The notes: generated by a model not told the origin, from the letters alone. Counted from the stretch's first letter, positions 47,251-55,797 are shown. The stretch is DNA of 60,901 nt from Rhodococcoides kyotonense (GCF_001645385.1 NZ_LVHI01000038.1:124179-185079); one strand, 5' to 3'. Numbers and translations: made by a program.

Positions 47251-48012
47251 ATGCGCATTGGAGCACACGTCCGCGACAGCAACGATCCGCTCGGCTCCGC
47301 GGAGAGCCTCGGCGTCGACCTGGTCCAGATGTTCCTCACCGACCCGCAGAAGTGGAACAAACTCGAACCTCATCCGCAGGGCGAACAGCTCCGCGACAGC
47401 GAGGTCGACGTCGTCGTCCACAGCTCGTACGTGCTGAACGTCGCGAGTCTGAACAACCGCATTCGCATTCCGTCCCGCAAAGCCGTCATCGAGCAGGCTG
47501 CGGCTGCTGCCGAGATCGGTGCGATCGGTCTCGTCGTGCACGGCGGGCATGTGCGCGACGGCGAGGACACCGCGAAGGGCTTCGAGAACTGGCGCAAGTT
47601 GTTCGAGCGGCAGGCGAAAGACGGCGGATTCGGGGTGCCGATCTTCATCGAGAACACCGCAGGCGGCGACTTCGCGATGGCGCGACGGTTCGACGACATC
47701 GCGCGGCTGTGGGATGCCGTCGGCGAATTCGGTGCCGGATTCTGCCTCGACACGTGCCACGCGTGGGCCGGTGGCGAGGAACTGGTCGGCGTCGTCGATC
47801 GGGTCAAGGCCATCACTGGACGCATCGACCTCGTGCACCTGAACAATTCACGCGACGAGTTCGATTCGGCGCGAGACCGTCACGCCAACCTCGCCGACGG
47901 CACGATCGACGCCGAGGTACTCAAGGCAGTGGCCGAGGCGGCCGGGGCCCCGGTGATCCTGGAGACACCCGCCGACGGTCTCGCCGCCGACGTGCAGTAC
48001 CTGAAGGGCTAG
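47251..48012 (+). CDS. nfo: Endonuclease IV (AP endonuclease, Nfo/End)
   Basis: A 253-residue TIM-barrel AP endonuclease for base-excision repair, cutting 5' of abasic sites. MRIGAHV at the start, SLNNRIRIPSRK (about 69-80), GLVVHGGHVRDGED (about 92-105), IENTAGGDFAMARRFD (about 133-148), CLDTCHAWAGGE (about 168-179), HLNNSRDEFDSARDRHANL (about 197-215) and ILETP provide the His/Glu/Asp ligands for three zinc ions. It is close in length and motif detail to the mycobacterial enzyme. TACTAT at 47238-47243 is 7 bases before ATG with no Shine-Dalgarno, so the mRNA may be leaderless. Confidence 0.93.
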   Translation: MRIGAHVRDSNDPLGSAESLGVDLVQMFLTDPQKWNKLEPHPQGEQLRDSEVDVVVHSSYVLNVASLNNRIRIPSRKAVIEQAAAAAEIGAIGLVVHGGHVRDGEDTAKGFENWRKLFERQAKDGGFGVPIFIENTAGGDFAMARRFDDIARLWDAVGEFGAGFCLDTCHAWAGGEELVGVVDRVKAITGRIDLVHLNNSRDEFDSARDRHANLADGTIDAEVLKAVAEAAGAPVILETPADGLAADVQYLKG

Positions 48013-48037
48013 ACGAACAGGCTCACACGAACAGGCC

Positions 48038-48673
48038 TCATACGAAGACTGCGAGTGTCTTCTCCCAGAAGCGCTCGAAGTCGTCGACGTCGGCGCGGGT
48101 GAACACTCGGCAGTTCCAGCGAAAAGCGGTGTCCACCATCGTGACTCCGTCGACCTCGACGACGTCGCACGTGACGGCGAGGCTGTGCGTCAGGGAGTCG
48201 TCGCCCCGAGCTTCTATCTCCGTGCCGACGCGGAACGAGATCTGGGCGCCGGACCTGCGATTCAGCGCCGGAGAATTCAGTCGGTACTTCGCGGCCGGGT
48301 AGTCACGCCCACCGTTGGGTGCTGCGGCGACGCGTCGGCGAACTTCCTCGAGAAGGGAGTGCGCGTCACCGGTGCACGGAAGGCGCACCGGGAAGAACTG
48401 GCCACCCGGGCCGTCGATGTCGACGAGGACGCCGGACGTGCAGCTGCGGCAACGATCGCTCTGCCATGCCCCGACGGTCGCGGCCAGGGCGGTCAGCAGA
48501 GTCGTCGCGGACGGGTGCTGCGGGCCCGCCCATTGCGTGCGCGTGTTGGTGACGACGGACGAGGAGATGGTGTCGATTCTCGGGTCGCTGCGACGGCTTC
48601 CGAACGAGCGCTCCTCGGGAGTGAGCACCGCAACCCAGTACGGGATCTGCGCTGCTGCTGTCTGCACGGTCAC
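48038..48673 (-). CDS. Stand-alone C-terminal half of an NRPS condensation/epimerization-type domain
   Basis: A 211-residue protein resembling only the second half of a C/E domain: TTLLTALAATVGAWQ (about 57-71), VLVDIDGPGGQFFPVRLPC (about 82-100), then LLEEVRRRVAAAPNGGRDYPA, and a NYLG-like region SGAQISFRV. The first half with HHxxxDG is missing, so no classical peptide-bond catalysis is expected. GTG 48673 has AGGAG 8 bases upstream. An IdeR-like box lies immediately before it (48691-48709), so iron limitation should induce it. A helper or scaffold role in siderophore assembly is inferred; a decayed gene is the alternative. No NRPS gene for a siderophore is adjacent. Confidence 0.65.
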   Translation of the reverse strand: MTVQTAAAQIPYWVAVLTPEERSFGSRRSDPRIDTISSSVVTNTRTQWAGPQHPSATTLLTALAATVGAWQSDRCRSCTSGVLVDIDGPGGQFFPVRLPCTGDAHSLLEEVRRRVAAAPNGGRDYPAAKYRLNSPALNRRSGAQISFRVGTEIEARGDDSLTHSLAVTCDVVEVDGVTMVDTAFRWNCRVFTRADVDDFERFWEKTLAVFV

Positions 48674-48690
48674 CGCCGGATCTCCTTCTG

Positions 48691-48709
48691 TTCCGAAAGC
48701 CTTACCTAA
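48691..48709 (-). promoter_or_regulatory. IdeR/DmdR-like iron box
   Basis: Minus-strand TTAGGTAAGGCTTTCGGAA matches the 19-base IdeR consensus at about 14 positions, including the intact TTAGGT and AGGCT blocks of the first half. The second half is degenerate. It ends 17 bases before GTG 48673, where IdeR binding would block initiation. Confidence 0.55.
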
Positions 48710-48755
48710 CCTCTCGCCACAATAGCGATCACTGTTTCGATGCGCGAACGAGGGA

Positions 48756-49244
48756 TCAGCGACGAAGCTGCGGCACGGCGGGCGAGTCCGGGACGCGACC
48801 GGCCTCGAGAGCGTCGACCAGCGTGTCGGACCAGTGCAGAAGGCCTGCGATATCGAGTCCGTAGGGCGGATCGGCCTCGTGATCACGGATGCGGTCGTGG
48901 CCCTGGCCAAGGAGGGATCGAGCGCCGACGGCATTGCCGCGAAGGAGATGAGTGAGGCCGACGGCCAGCTGAGCGAGTCCCTGCCACAGCATCCGCTCGG
49001 CTTCGGGGGCGTCCTTCCACGTTCCTTCGAGAATTTCGTGCGCGTGGAAGGGCATGCCGCCGTCGAGAAGTTCCTGAGCGCGAGTGATGGCCTCGTCGGG
49101 AGGGAGCCTCAGGTCGTCGGGAATGCGATCGACGCCGACGGCTCCCCGCGGAAGCGGCCTGCCCAGGCCGTCGCGGGGACGCGCGTTCTGCGGTTTACCG
49201 GCCGAGTCCCGTTCCCTGCTCGGTCTGTCGTTCTGCGCTGGCAC
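48756..49244 (-). CDS. DUF309 domain-containing protein
   Basis: A 162-residue protein. The helical DUF309 core (about 48-135) has the characteristic GGMPFHAHEILEGTWKDAP (about 62-80) and LWQGLAQLAVGLTHLLRGN (about 86-104). The HxxHE/W pattern suggests a buried polar site, but no activity is known. The first 35 residues are charged and disordered. GTG 49244 has AGGAG 8 bases upstream and lies inside the 3' end of the MFS gene (50-base overlap, other frame), so the two are co-transcribed. The spacing to the condensation-like gene is 82 bases. Confidence 0.85.
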   Translation of the reverse strand: MPAQNDRPSRERDSAGKPQNARPRDGLGRPLPRGAVGVDRIPDDLRLPPDEAITRAQELLDGGMPFHAHEILEGTWKDAPEAERMLWQGLAQLAVGLTHLLRGNAVGARSLLGQGHDRIRDHEADPPYGLDIAGLLHWSDTLVDALEAGRVPDSPAVPQLRR

Positions 49245-50484
49245 TCTCGGTTCTCCTGGTAGCTCGGGTCACTGCGATCAGCGCGACGAGAGCGATCGCC
49301 GAGACGCCGACCATCGTGACCGATACTGCCACGTTGTCGTTGCCGAGCACGCCGACGACCGGAGCGATGATCGCGCCGGACCCGAACTGCGCGGCGCCGA
49401 GCAGGGCAGCCGCGGTACCGGCTGCTTCACCGTGGCGCGACAGTGCGAGCGCGGGGGCGTTCGGCATGACGAAGCCGACTGCGCCGAGGACGAACCACAG
49501 CGGAATCAGGAAGCCGAACATGCCGCCGACGCCTGCCAGCGCGATGACCGTCATGACGAGTGCGGACACCACTGCCGTCGACAACGCGGCGATGACGATG
49601 CGGACGGGGGTGAAGTGGCCGAGCAGCACGACGTTGAGCTGCGATGCGCCGATGAGGGCGATGGCTCCGAGCGCGAAGACGATCGCGAACTGCTGCTCGT
49701 TGAGGCCGAACTCCTCCTGCAGCACGAACGACGACCCGGCGATGTAGGCGAACATGGCCGACATCGCGAGAGCAGCGACGAGGACGAGCACCAGGAACTG
49801 GCCGTCGCGCAGCAGACCGCCGTACGTGCGGACGACGGGCATGATGCCGCGGCTGCGGCGACGCTCCGGCGGAAGGCTCTCGCGCAGTGCGAACACCGCG
49901 ACGATCAGGAGTGCGACGCCGAGCACCGCGAGAACGCCGAAGACCCAACGCCACGACCCGGCGAGCAGGATGCCGCCACCGATCGACGGCGCGAGCACGG
50001 GCGCGACGCCCATGACCAGCATCAGCCGCGACAGAACCGTCGCGGCTGCGCGGCCGGTGAAGAGGTCACGCACGACAGCCATCGCGACGACGGCCGCGGC
50101 TGCCGCACCGAGACCTTGCAGGCCGCGGAACACGCCGAGCACGGCGACGTTCGGTGCGACGACGCACAGCAGCGATGCCACGATGTGAATGGCAGTGCCT
50201 GCGATGAGCGGCAGACGGCGTCCGACGATGTCGGACAGCGGGCCGATGACGAGCTGGCCCAGGGCGAGACCGATCAACGTGCCGGTGAGCGTGAGCTGCA
50301 CCGCGGCCGAGGACGAGTTCAGATCGTCGACGATCGACGGCAGTGCGGGGAGATACATGTCGATCGTCAGCGGGCCGAGGGCGATCAGCGCGCCGAGGAC
50401 GAGGATGATGCGCATCCGTTCGGCGGAGGTGGGCTCGGTCGTCGTCGCTGACGCTGTCGTGGCTTGTTCGGTGGCGTGGGACAC
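49195..50484 (-). CDS. Bcr/CflA-type multidrug MFS exporter
   Basis: A 429-residue 12-helix drug:H+ antiporter. GALIALGPLTIDMYLPALPSI (split, about 28-48) is the Bcr/CflA helix 1, GPLSDIVGRRLPLIAG (about 80-95) the motif-A loop, and VMGVAPVLAPSIGGGIL (about 135-151) the motif-C helix of exporters. It probably extrudes bicyclomycin-like, chloramphenicol-like or sulfur-compound substrates. GTG 50484 follows GAGG by about 5 bases. The gene overlaps the downstream DUF309 gene, and a divergent SnoaL-like gene starts 68 bases away. Confidence 0.9.
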   Translation of the reverse strand: MSHATEQATTASATTTEPTSAERMRIILVLGALIALGPLTIDMYLPALPSIVDDLNSSSAAVQLTLTGTLIGLALGQLVIGPLSDIVGRRLPLIAGTAIHIVASLLCVVAPNVAVLGVFRGLQGLGAAAAAVVAMAVVRDLFTGRAAATVLSRLMLVMGVAPVLAPSIGGGILLAGSWRWVFGVLAVLGVALLIVAVFALRESLPPERRRSRGIMPVVRTYGGLLRDGQFLVLVLVAALAMSAMFAYIAGSSFVLQEEFGLNEQQFAIVFALGAIALIGASQLNVVLLGHFTPVRIVIAALSTAVVSALVMTVIALAGVGGMFGFLIPLWFVLGAVGFVMPNAPALALSRHGEAAGTAAALLGAAQFGSGAIIAPVVGVLGNDNVAVSVTMVGVSAIALVALIAVTRATRRTESASAERQTEQGTGLGR

Positions 50485-50551
50485 CCAACCCTCAGCAACG
50501 AGGCCTGTCGTTCTGTTCCCGGTGTGACGAAGTCGAACTACAGTCACGATC

Positions 50552-50956
50552 GTGGAGGGGGACAGTCCTGAGTCGGCGTCGACACGGCAAGCAGTGGCGC
50601 GGGCTTACATCGATGCACTGGCGTCGCACGACGCGAGCGCGGTCCAGTTCGCGCCCGGAGCGCGTCGGGTCGAAAACGGTGTCACTACCGGCTTTTCCGG
50701 CCCTGGGTTGAAAAAGGGTCTGAACACGGCCTTCTACTACCGTGCGATTGTGGACATTCGCGACATCGCGTTGACCGAGGACGGCGACACGGTGCACGCG
50801 ACGTTCGTGATCGACGCGGGGATGTTCGGAAGAAAGCTGGTGACCGTCGGGGTCGAGGAGTCGTTCCTGATCCCCGACGGCACCATCCACTTCATCCGTG
50901 CGCGTCTGTCTCTCGGCTCGAGACCGCGAACTAGATCCGGTCGGAAACCTCGGTGA
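50552..50956 (+). CDS. SnoaL/NTF2-like small protein
   Basis: A 134-residue alpha+beta barrel-type protein. RQAVARAYIDALASHDASAV (about 12-31) is the typical N-terminal helix pair, and GDTVHATFVIDAGMFGRKLVTVGVEESFLIPDG (given as strands near 77-109) the beta-sheet. It lacks clear catalytic residues. Related folds serve as isomerases, hydratases or steroid pockets. GTG 50552 is divergent from the MFS exporter gene, and the 3' end overlaps the convergent aldo/keto reductase gene by 26 bases. A role with the exporter is possible but unsupported. Confidence 0.75.
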   Translation: MEGDSPESASTRQAVARAYIDALASHDASAVQFAPGARRVENGVTTGFSGPGLKKGLNTAFYYRAIVDIRDIALTEDGDTVHATFVIDAGMFGRKLVTVGVEESFLIPDGTIHFIRARLSLGSRPRTRSGRKPR

Positions 50957-51872
50957 GCCGTGCGACCTCGTCGGTCGACAGTGCCAACGCGGGAGCGGCG
51001 AGCAGGGCCGGGAGCTGAGAGATCTTGCTGGCGCTCGCGATCGGCGCGGTGACGGTCGGCTGCGCCAGCAACCACGCGAGCGCGACGGACGAGATCTCGG
51101 CGTCGTGGGCGTCGGCGATCTCGCTGAGGGCGTCGACCACGTTCAAGCCCTCGTCGGTGAAGTAGCCCGACGCCAACTTCTGGCGTGCCTGACCTTCGAG
51201 ATCCTCACGGGTGCGGTACTTGCCGGTCAGGAACCCTGCGGCGAGCGAGAAGTACGGGAACACACCGAGATTGTTGTCGGCCGCGAGAGAGGCGAGTTCG
51301 GTCTCGTACTCGCGACGAGTCACGAGGTTGTAGTGCGGCTGCAGCGCAACGGGTGCCGAGAAACCGTTCTGCTCGGCGAGTGACAGCCATTCGCGGATGC
51401 GGTCCGGCGAGTAGTTCGAGATGGCGACGTAGCGAACCTTTCCGTCCTTGACCAGCTCGTCGAACGCGGCGAGCGTCTCGACGAGCGGCGTGTTCTCGTC
51501 GTCGTAGTGGGCGTAGTAGACGTCGATGTGGTCGCTCTGCAGACGCTTCAGCGACGCCTCCGCCGCGGCCTTCACGTTGGCGGGTGCGAGACCTCTGAAC
51601 TCGGGGTGCTGGCTCACCTTGGTGGCGATGACGACGTCGTCGCGGTTGCCGCGTGCCGCCGTCCAGTTGCCGATGATCGTCTCGGATTCGCCGCCGGAAT
51701 TGCCGTCGGCGAACGCCGAATACGAATCCGCGGTGTCGATGAAGTTACCGCCACCTGCGGTGAAGGCGTCCAAGATCTCGAACGACGACGTTTCGTCGCT
51801 CGTCCAACCGAAGGTGTTTCCACCGAGTGCGAGGGGGAAGATGTCGAGGTTCGAGTTTCCTATGGCAACCAC
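50931..51872 (-). CDS. Aldo/keto reductase
   Basis: A 313-residue NADPH-dependent (alpha/beta)8 reductase. FPLALGGNTFGWTSDE (about 12-27), the catalytic Asp in FIDTADSYS (about 46-54), Lys in VVIATKVSQHP (about 80-90), and the C-terminal cofactor loop near WLLAQPTVTAPIASAS (about 268-283) fit the AKR12/13-like group. The substrate is unknown. GTG 51872 has AAGGAG 6 bases upstream, a strong start. It is 83 bases downstream of the VOC gene on the same strand and overlaps the convergent SnoaL-like gene. Confidence 0.9.
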   Translation of the reverse strand: MVAIGNSNLDIFPLALGGNTFGWTSDETSSFEILDAFTAGGGNFIDTADSYSAFADGNSGGESETIIGNWTAARGNRDDVVIATKVSQHPEFRGLAPANVKAAAEASLKRLQSDHIDVYYAHYDDENTPLVETLAAFDELVKDGKVRYVAISNYSPDRIREWLSLAEQNGFSAPVALQPHYNLVTRREYETELASLAADNNLGVFPYFSLAAGFLTGKYRTREDLEGQARQKLASGYFTDEGLNVVDALSEIADAHDAEISSVALAWLLAQPTVTAPIASASKISQLPALLAAPALALSTDEVARLTEVSDRI

Positions 51873-51955
51873 TGTGGACTCCTTATCGCAGCGAACTATC
51901 TCGCTTGCACAACGCGTACCCGTGGAGGTGTTGTTCCCCGCCGAACTTGGAGCGA

Positions 51956-52471
51956 TCAGCTCACGGGACTCGACACGCCGACGCCACTGGGTGTGTCGAT
52001 GCCGTATCGATCGATCTCGGCCTGCAGATCGAGAGGGCGGATGGACTTGCTCGCCTCGACGGCCGCGTCGTCGATCAGGTTCAGCGGAACGAGCCAGACG
52101 ATCTCGAATTCGATGCCGTCCGGGTCCTTACCGTACAGACTCTTGGTCGTGCCGTGGTCCGACGCACCGACGAGACCACCTGCGGCAGAGAGCTTCTGCG
52201 CGAGATCGGCAAGATCGGCCAGCGTCTGAACCTCCCACGCAAGGTGGTAGAGGCCGACGGTGGAGCGTCCGGCGCTGCTCGGTCCTGCGGCGTCGCCGAG
52301 TTGGAACAGGCCGAGGTCGTGATCGTTGGAGCTCGCACTTGCCTGGAGGAACGCCGCGCTGGAGCCCATGGTCATCTTCGTCCGGAAACCGAGGACGTCG
52401 GTGTAGAACGCGACGGACTTCTCGACGTTCCTGACGTACAGAACTGCGTGGTTGAGACGTTGGATGGACAT
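51956..52471 (-). CDS. VOC family (glyoxalase/dioxygenase-like) protein
   Basis: A 171-residue VOC protein. LNHAVLYVRNVEKSVAFYTDVLGF (split, about 6-29) opens the first module, GLYHLAWEVQTLADL (about 84-98) supplies the second metal His, and GKDPDGIEFEIVWLVP (about 118-133) the Glu ligand. The Y-G-x-D-P-D-G-x-E-F-E ending resembles extradiol dioxygenases and catechol-type VOC enzymes. ATG 52471 has GAGG close upstream; an earlier ATG (52504) lies in the operator. The promoter region carries an inverted repeat (52505-52518). Confidence 0.87.
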   Translation of the reverse strand: MSIQRLNHAVLYVRNVEKSVAFYTDVLGFRTKMTMGSSAAFLQASASSNDHDLGLFQLGDAAGPSSAGRSTVGLYHLAWEVQTLADLADLAQKLSAAGGLVGASDHGTTKSLYGKDPDGIEFEIVWLVPLNLIDDAAVEASKSIRPLDLQAEIDRYGIDTPSGVGVSSPVS

Positions 52472-52504
52472 GAGCACCTCGAGAACTGGAGTGATGACGG
52501 CCAA

Positions 52505-52518
52505 GTTGAACCTTCAAC
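52505..52518 (-). promoter_or_regulatory. Operator-like inverted repeat in VOC gene promoter
   Basis: GTTGAA-CC-TTCAAC at 52505-52518. On the minus strand it follows TTGCGC-N16-TATTCT, a sigma70-like promoter, by a few bases, so a bound MarR/TetR/HxlR-type protein could block it. No regulator gene is adjacent. Confidence 0.5.
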
Positions 52519-52573
52519 CAAGAATACACCTGCGTCACCGATGCGCAAGGGGGTTCGCGCGTAGGGGAGGGCG

Positions 52574-53515
52574 TCAGTGCCAGGTGTGATCGACGAGCGG
52601 AGTGCGGGGCCCGAACTTCGGTTTGATGGCCTTGCCGCTTGCGGCGAGCAATCGGACGGCCCGATGCCTGTGCGGCGCAAGCGGTTTCATGTACTCGATC
52701 ATCTCGGCATCGTCGATGGGTCGTCCCAGGAGCGACCAGCCGACGACGGCCGACAGGTGGTAGTCGCCGACCGACAACGCGTCGGGATCCCCGAAGGCGC
52801 GTTGCGCTACCTCGGCGGCGGTCCAGATGCCCACGCCCGGAACGGCGCGAAGGCGTTTCATCGCGTCCGCGGGGCTCATCGACGACGCCTGCTCGAGACG
52901 GTTCGCGACCTGCGCGCACCGGACGATGGTCTTGGACCGCGCCGGGTCCACGTTCGCGAGGTGGTACTCCCACGACGGGATTCGACGCCACACGTCGGGC
53001 GTCGGCGAGACGAACATCGGCTTCGGTGTCGGCCCGGGAGCGCGATCGCCGAACTTGGTGACGAGCGTCCGCCACGACGCGAACGCGGACAGGCCGTGCA
53101 CGCGCTGCTCGAGGATCGCCGGAACGAGAGCTTCCATCACGCGGCCCGTGCGTCCGAGGCGCAGGTGGGGAAACAGACGATGTGCTTCTTTCAGCGTGGG
53201 ATGCTCCGGCGCGAATTCCGACGCGTCGTCGTCCGCGCCGACGAGCGCCGGCAGTGATTCGAGGAATTCGGACGCCCCCGGGCCCCATGCGGTGGCTGCG
53301 ACCGAATGCCTCGACGTCTGCGTGAGCCGGTAGGTGACCGGCCCGGACTCGAATCGTGATGTGCGCCACACGGACCCGGAGGCGTCGCGCTCGTAGGTGG
53401 GGTCGGTGCGACCCCGACGTAGCGGCGACATGGACAAGAGCATGTCCAGTGGCCGGTCGGAGACGAACTCGGCGTGCACCGAGTCGGTGGCGGAAAGAGG
53501 ACCTGACGACAGCAT
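52574..53515 (-). CDS. DNA-3-methyladenine glycosylase-like protein (AlkA/HhH-GPD family)
   Basis: A 313-residue monofunctional base-excision glycosylase candidate. The HhH motif AVPGVGIWTAAEVA (about 230-243) is followed by the catalytic Asp in SVGDYHLS (about 258). An N-terminal beta-rich domain (about 1-95) resembles that of AlkA, and VPAILEQRVHGLSAFASW is the usual helix before the HhH core. It should remove alkylated purines. ATG 53515. The very long upstream open frame is a chance frame antisense to the next gene. With nfo in the same window, base-excision repair is represented twice, but not linked. Confidence 0.87.
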   Translation of the reverse strand: MLSSGPLSATDSVHAEFVSDRPLDMLLSMSPLRRGRTDPTYERDASGSVWRTSRFESGPVTYRLTQTSRHSVAATAWGPGASEFLESLPALVGADDDASEFAPEHPTLKEAHRLFPHLRLGRTGRVMEALVPAILEQRVHGLSAFASWRTLVTKFGDRAPGPTPKPMFVSPTPDVWRRIPSWEYHLANVDPARSKTIVRCAQVANRLEQASSMSPADAMKRLRAVPGVGIWTAAEVAQRAFGDPDALSVGDYHLSAVVGWSLLGRPIDDAEMIEYMKPLAPHRHRAVRLLAASGKAIKPKFGPRTPLVDHTWH

Positions 53516-53547
53516 GGGATCACCAGGATATCGGCCGGGACCGACAG

Positions 53548-54579
53548 TCAGAACCCGCCGGCCACTGCGACCACCGTTCGGCCGGTGACACCTCCCCGCG
53601 AGATGTCGTCCAACGCCGCATGCACATTCGAGACAGGGACTTCGGTGACGAGTTGATCGAGACGACGTGGGCGCAGCGTCGATTCGAGTTGCTGCCAGGT
53701 TGCTCGACGCTTCTCGATGGGCCGCTGGACGGAGTCGATGCCGAGCAGTGCGACGCCTCGCAGGATGAAGGGCAGAACCGTCGTCGCCAAGCCTGCGCCG
53801 CCGGTCAACCCGCTCGCGGCGACGGCGCCTGCGTACCGCGTGGTCGACAGAACGTGCGCGAGCGTCTTTCCTCCGACGCAGTCGACGGCGCCCGCCCATT
53901 CGGCACGGCCGAGCGGTCGCGGCTTCGCGTCGGGATCTTCGGGGAGGCGGCCGATCACGTGCGCTGCTCCGAGGCTGGTCAACAGGTCGACGGCATCCTT
54001 CTTGCCGCTCGATGCGTGGACTTCGAAGCCCGCCGCCGACAGCAGATCGACGCTGACGCTTCCCACGCCACCGCTGGCGCCGGTGACGACGATGGGGCCG
54101 TCGTCCGGTCGGATCCCGTGGGTGAGCAGGGCTTCGACGCTCATCGCGGCGGTGAAGCCGGCGGTACCGATCGCGGCGGCGTCGCGCGTCGACAGTGTCG
54201 TGAGAGGAACGACCCAGTCTGCCGGTACTCGCGCGTATTCGGCGTAGCCGCCGTGTTGCCCGGTGCCGATGTCGTATCCGTGGGCGACGACTTTCTGTCC
54301 GACGGAGATGTCGTCGGCAGCGGACTCGACGACGGTTCCGGCGATGTCTATACCCGGGACGATCGGATAGTCGCGGACCACACCACCCTTCGGTGTGATG
54401 GCGAGCGCATCCTTGAAATTGACGCTCGAATACTCGACGGCGATCGTGACCGCGGGTGCGTCGCGACGGGGAAGGAAGGTCTCGTCGACCGTCTCCTTCG
54501 CGAGTTCGATTCGGGATGCGTCCGGTTCGTGTGCGACTTCGCGGGCAACCAGGGCACTGAACGACGAGGGAACGGTCAC
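53548..54579 (-). CDS. Acrylyl-CoA reductase-type MDR oxidoreductase (YhdH/AcuI family)
   Basis: A 343-residue NADPH-dependent medium-chain reductase. SSVNFKDALAITPKGGVVRDYP (split, about 51-72), PGIDIAGTVVES (about 75-86), GTAGFTAAMSVEALL (about 141-155), VVTGASGGVGSVSVDLL (about 163-179) and the C-terminal GGVTGRTVVAV are typical of the YhdH/AcuI branch, which reduces acrylyl-CoA or small quinones. There are no zinc ligands. GTG 54579 is chosen; AAAGGA lies about 10 bases upstream. It precedes the AlkA-like gene by 32 bases on the same strand and is divergent from the RNase HI gene. Confidence 0.88.
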   Translation of the reverse strand: MTVPSSFSALVAREVAHEPDASRIELAKETVDETFLPRRDAPAVTIAVEYSSVNFKDALAITPKGGVVRDYPIVPGIDIAGTVVESAADDISVGQKVVAHGYDIGTGQHGGYAEYARVPADWVVPLTTLSTRDAAAIGTAGFTAAMSVEALLTHGIRPDDGPIVVTGASGGVGSVSVDLLSAAGFEVHASSGKKDAVDLLTSLGAAHVIGRLPEDPDAKPRPLGRAEWAGAVDCVGGKTLAHVLSTTRYAGAVAASGLTGGAGLATTVLPFILRGVALLGIDSVQRPIEKRRATWQQLESTLRPRRLDQLVTEVPVSNVHAALDDISRGGVTGRTVVAVAGGF

Positions 54580-54692
54580 GACAGGAGGTCCTTTCGTTTC
54601 GCGGATGTGTCCCACAGTAATTCAGAGGAGCGACGCCGATTTCATGCGCGGCGTCTGTTCTTTGTCGGTGGGTCGAAGTATGGTCCTGTGTC

Positions 54693-55283
54693 GTGATCAT
54701 CGTGAGTACTGACGGCTCGTGTCTGCGTAATCCGGGTGGCGCCATCGGGTGGGCCTGGGTGAATCACACGGGCCCCAGCAACTCCGGTGGAGAAGCGTCG
54801 GGTACCAACCAGATCGCCGAGCTTCGCGCTCTGTTCGAAGCAATAGTCGCGCATCCGGGCGATGAGCCGTTGTTGATCGAATCCGATTCGCAGTACGCCA
54901 TCAAGTGTGCGTCCGAGTGGTTGCCCGGATGGAAGCGCAAGGGGTGGAAGACGGCAGGCGGGTCGCCCGTCAAGAACCTCGATCTCGTCATGAACATCGA
55001 TCGCGCGATCACGGAGCGCGCAGGCCCCGTCCGATTCCGCTGGGTTCGTGGTCACGTCGGCAACCACTTCAACGAAGCCGCCGACGCGCTCGCCGGTGAA
55101 GCTGCGCGTGCTGCGGCTGCGGGCAAGTCCACGGCGGGTACATCCACGGCGGGTACATCCACGGCGGCCACGTCGGCTGCGGTGGCGGTCGCGAGGTCTA
55201 CTCCCGCTACTCCCGCCCTGAAGGCAAATGCATCTAATGCACGGAACGACGCCGACCTCGACGAGGTTGCGACCCTGTTCTAG
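54693..55283 (+). CDS. rnhA: Ribonuclease HI with low-complexity C-terminal extension
   Basis: A 196-residue RNase H. Acidic catalytic residues Asp7 (STDGSC), Glu43 (AELRAL), Asp65 (ESDSQY) and Asp131 (AADALA), with His121, are all in place, so it should cut RNA in RNA-DNA hybrids. Residues about 135-196 form an Ala/Ser/Thr-rich tail. Part of it (SKTAGTSTAGTST type) is encoded by tandem 15-base repeats at about 55128-55170, so length may vary between strains. GTG 54693. Divergent from the MDR reductase gene and convergent with the MarR gene (16 bases between stops). Confidence 0.9.
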   Translation: MIIVSTDGSCLRNPGGAIGWAWVNHTGPSNSGGEASGTNQIAELRALFEAIVAHPGDEPLLIESDSQYAIKCASEWLPGWKRKGWKTAGGSPVKNLDLVMNIDRAITERAGPVRFRWVRGHVGNHFNEAADALAGEAARAAAAGKSTAGTSTAGTSTAATSAAVAVARSTPATPALKANASNARNDADLDEVATLF

Positions 55284-55299
55284 GCCGCAAGTCGTGAGG

Positions 55300-55797
55300 T
55301 CAAGCCTGCGATGGGTTGTCGTCCGACCCGTCGGTTGCTCGATCGAGAACTACGACGCCCGCTTGGCCCAGACGCAGCTTGGTGCACAACGCGGTGAGCG
55401 TCGTCATCTCGTCGTCGGACAGAACGCCGCCGACGTATCGGCGGATTCGGGCTGCGTGCTTGCGGCCGATGTCGCGCTGCACGGCGAGTCCGTCGTCGGT
55501 GAGGACGACGACGGTTCCGCGTTTGTCGGTCGGATCCGGTCGGCGCGTGACGTACCCCAGCTTTTCGAGGCGTTCGCACAGGCGACTGAGTGACGGTTGG
55601 CTGAGCAGGATCTCGTCGTTCAGATCGTGCAGACGCAGCTTGCGGGTGGCGCATTTGCTCAATGTGAACAGCACGTCGTACTCGCGCAGGCTGATCGGAT
55701 TCCAGATGTCGTCCGCGGTGAAGCGTCGCATCAGCGACACCTGGGAGCGAAAGAGCGACTCCCAGGCGTCGGTGGCGAGCTCGGTACTAGAGGGCAA
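55300..55797 (-). CDS. MarR family transcriptional regulator
   Basis: A 165-residue MarR protein. The winged helix (about 40-105) contains LREYDVLFTLSKCATRKLRLHDLNDEI (split), the recognition helix LSQPSLSRLCERLEKLGYV and the wing RRPDPTDKRGTVVVLTDDG with the conserved D-x-R-G. It overlaps the 3' end of the upstream flavin oxidoreductase gene by 11 bases, so regulator and enzyme are co-expressed. Autoregulation of the operon in response to a phenolic or similar ligand is the usual pattern. No Cys redox switch is obvious apart from isolated cysteines. Confidence 0.9.
   Translation of the reverse strand: MPSSTELATDAWESLFRSQVSLMRRFTADDIWNPISLREYDVLFTLSKCATRKLRLHDLNDEILLSQPSLSRLCERLEKLGYVTRRPDPTDKRGTVVVLTDDGLAVQRDIGRKHAARIRRYVGGVLSDDEMTTLTALCTKLRLGQAGVVVLDRATDGSDDNPSQA

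Noticed and set aside
48012..48037. Direct repeat ACGAACAGGC between nfo and the condensation-like gene
   Set aside because: Two copies of about 10-13 bases in a 25-base gap have neither symmetry nor a clear role. This is probably chance or slippage.
49084..50451. Plus-strand open frame of 455 codons opposite the MFS exporter
   Set aside because: Its translation is an Asp/Arg/His-rich string typical of the antisense of a membrane protein gene.
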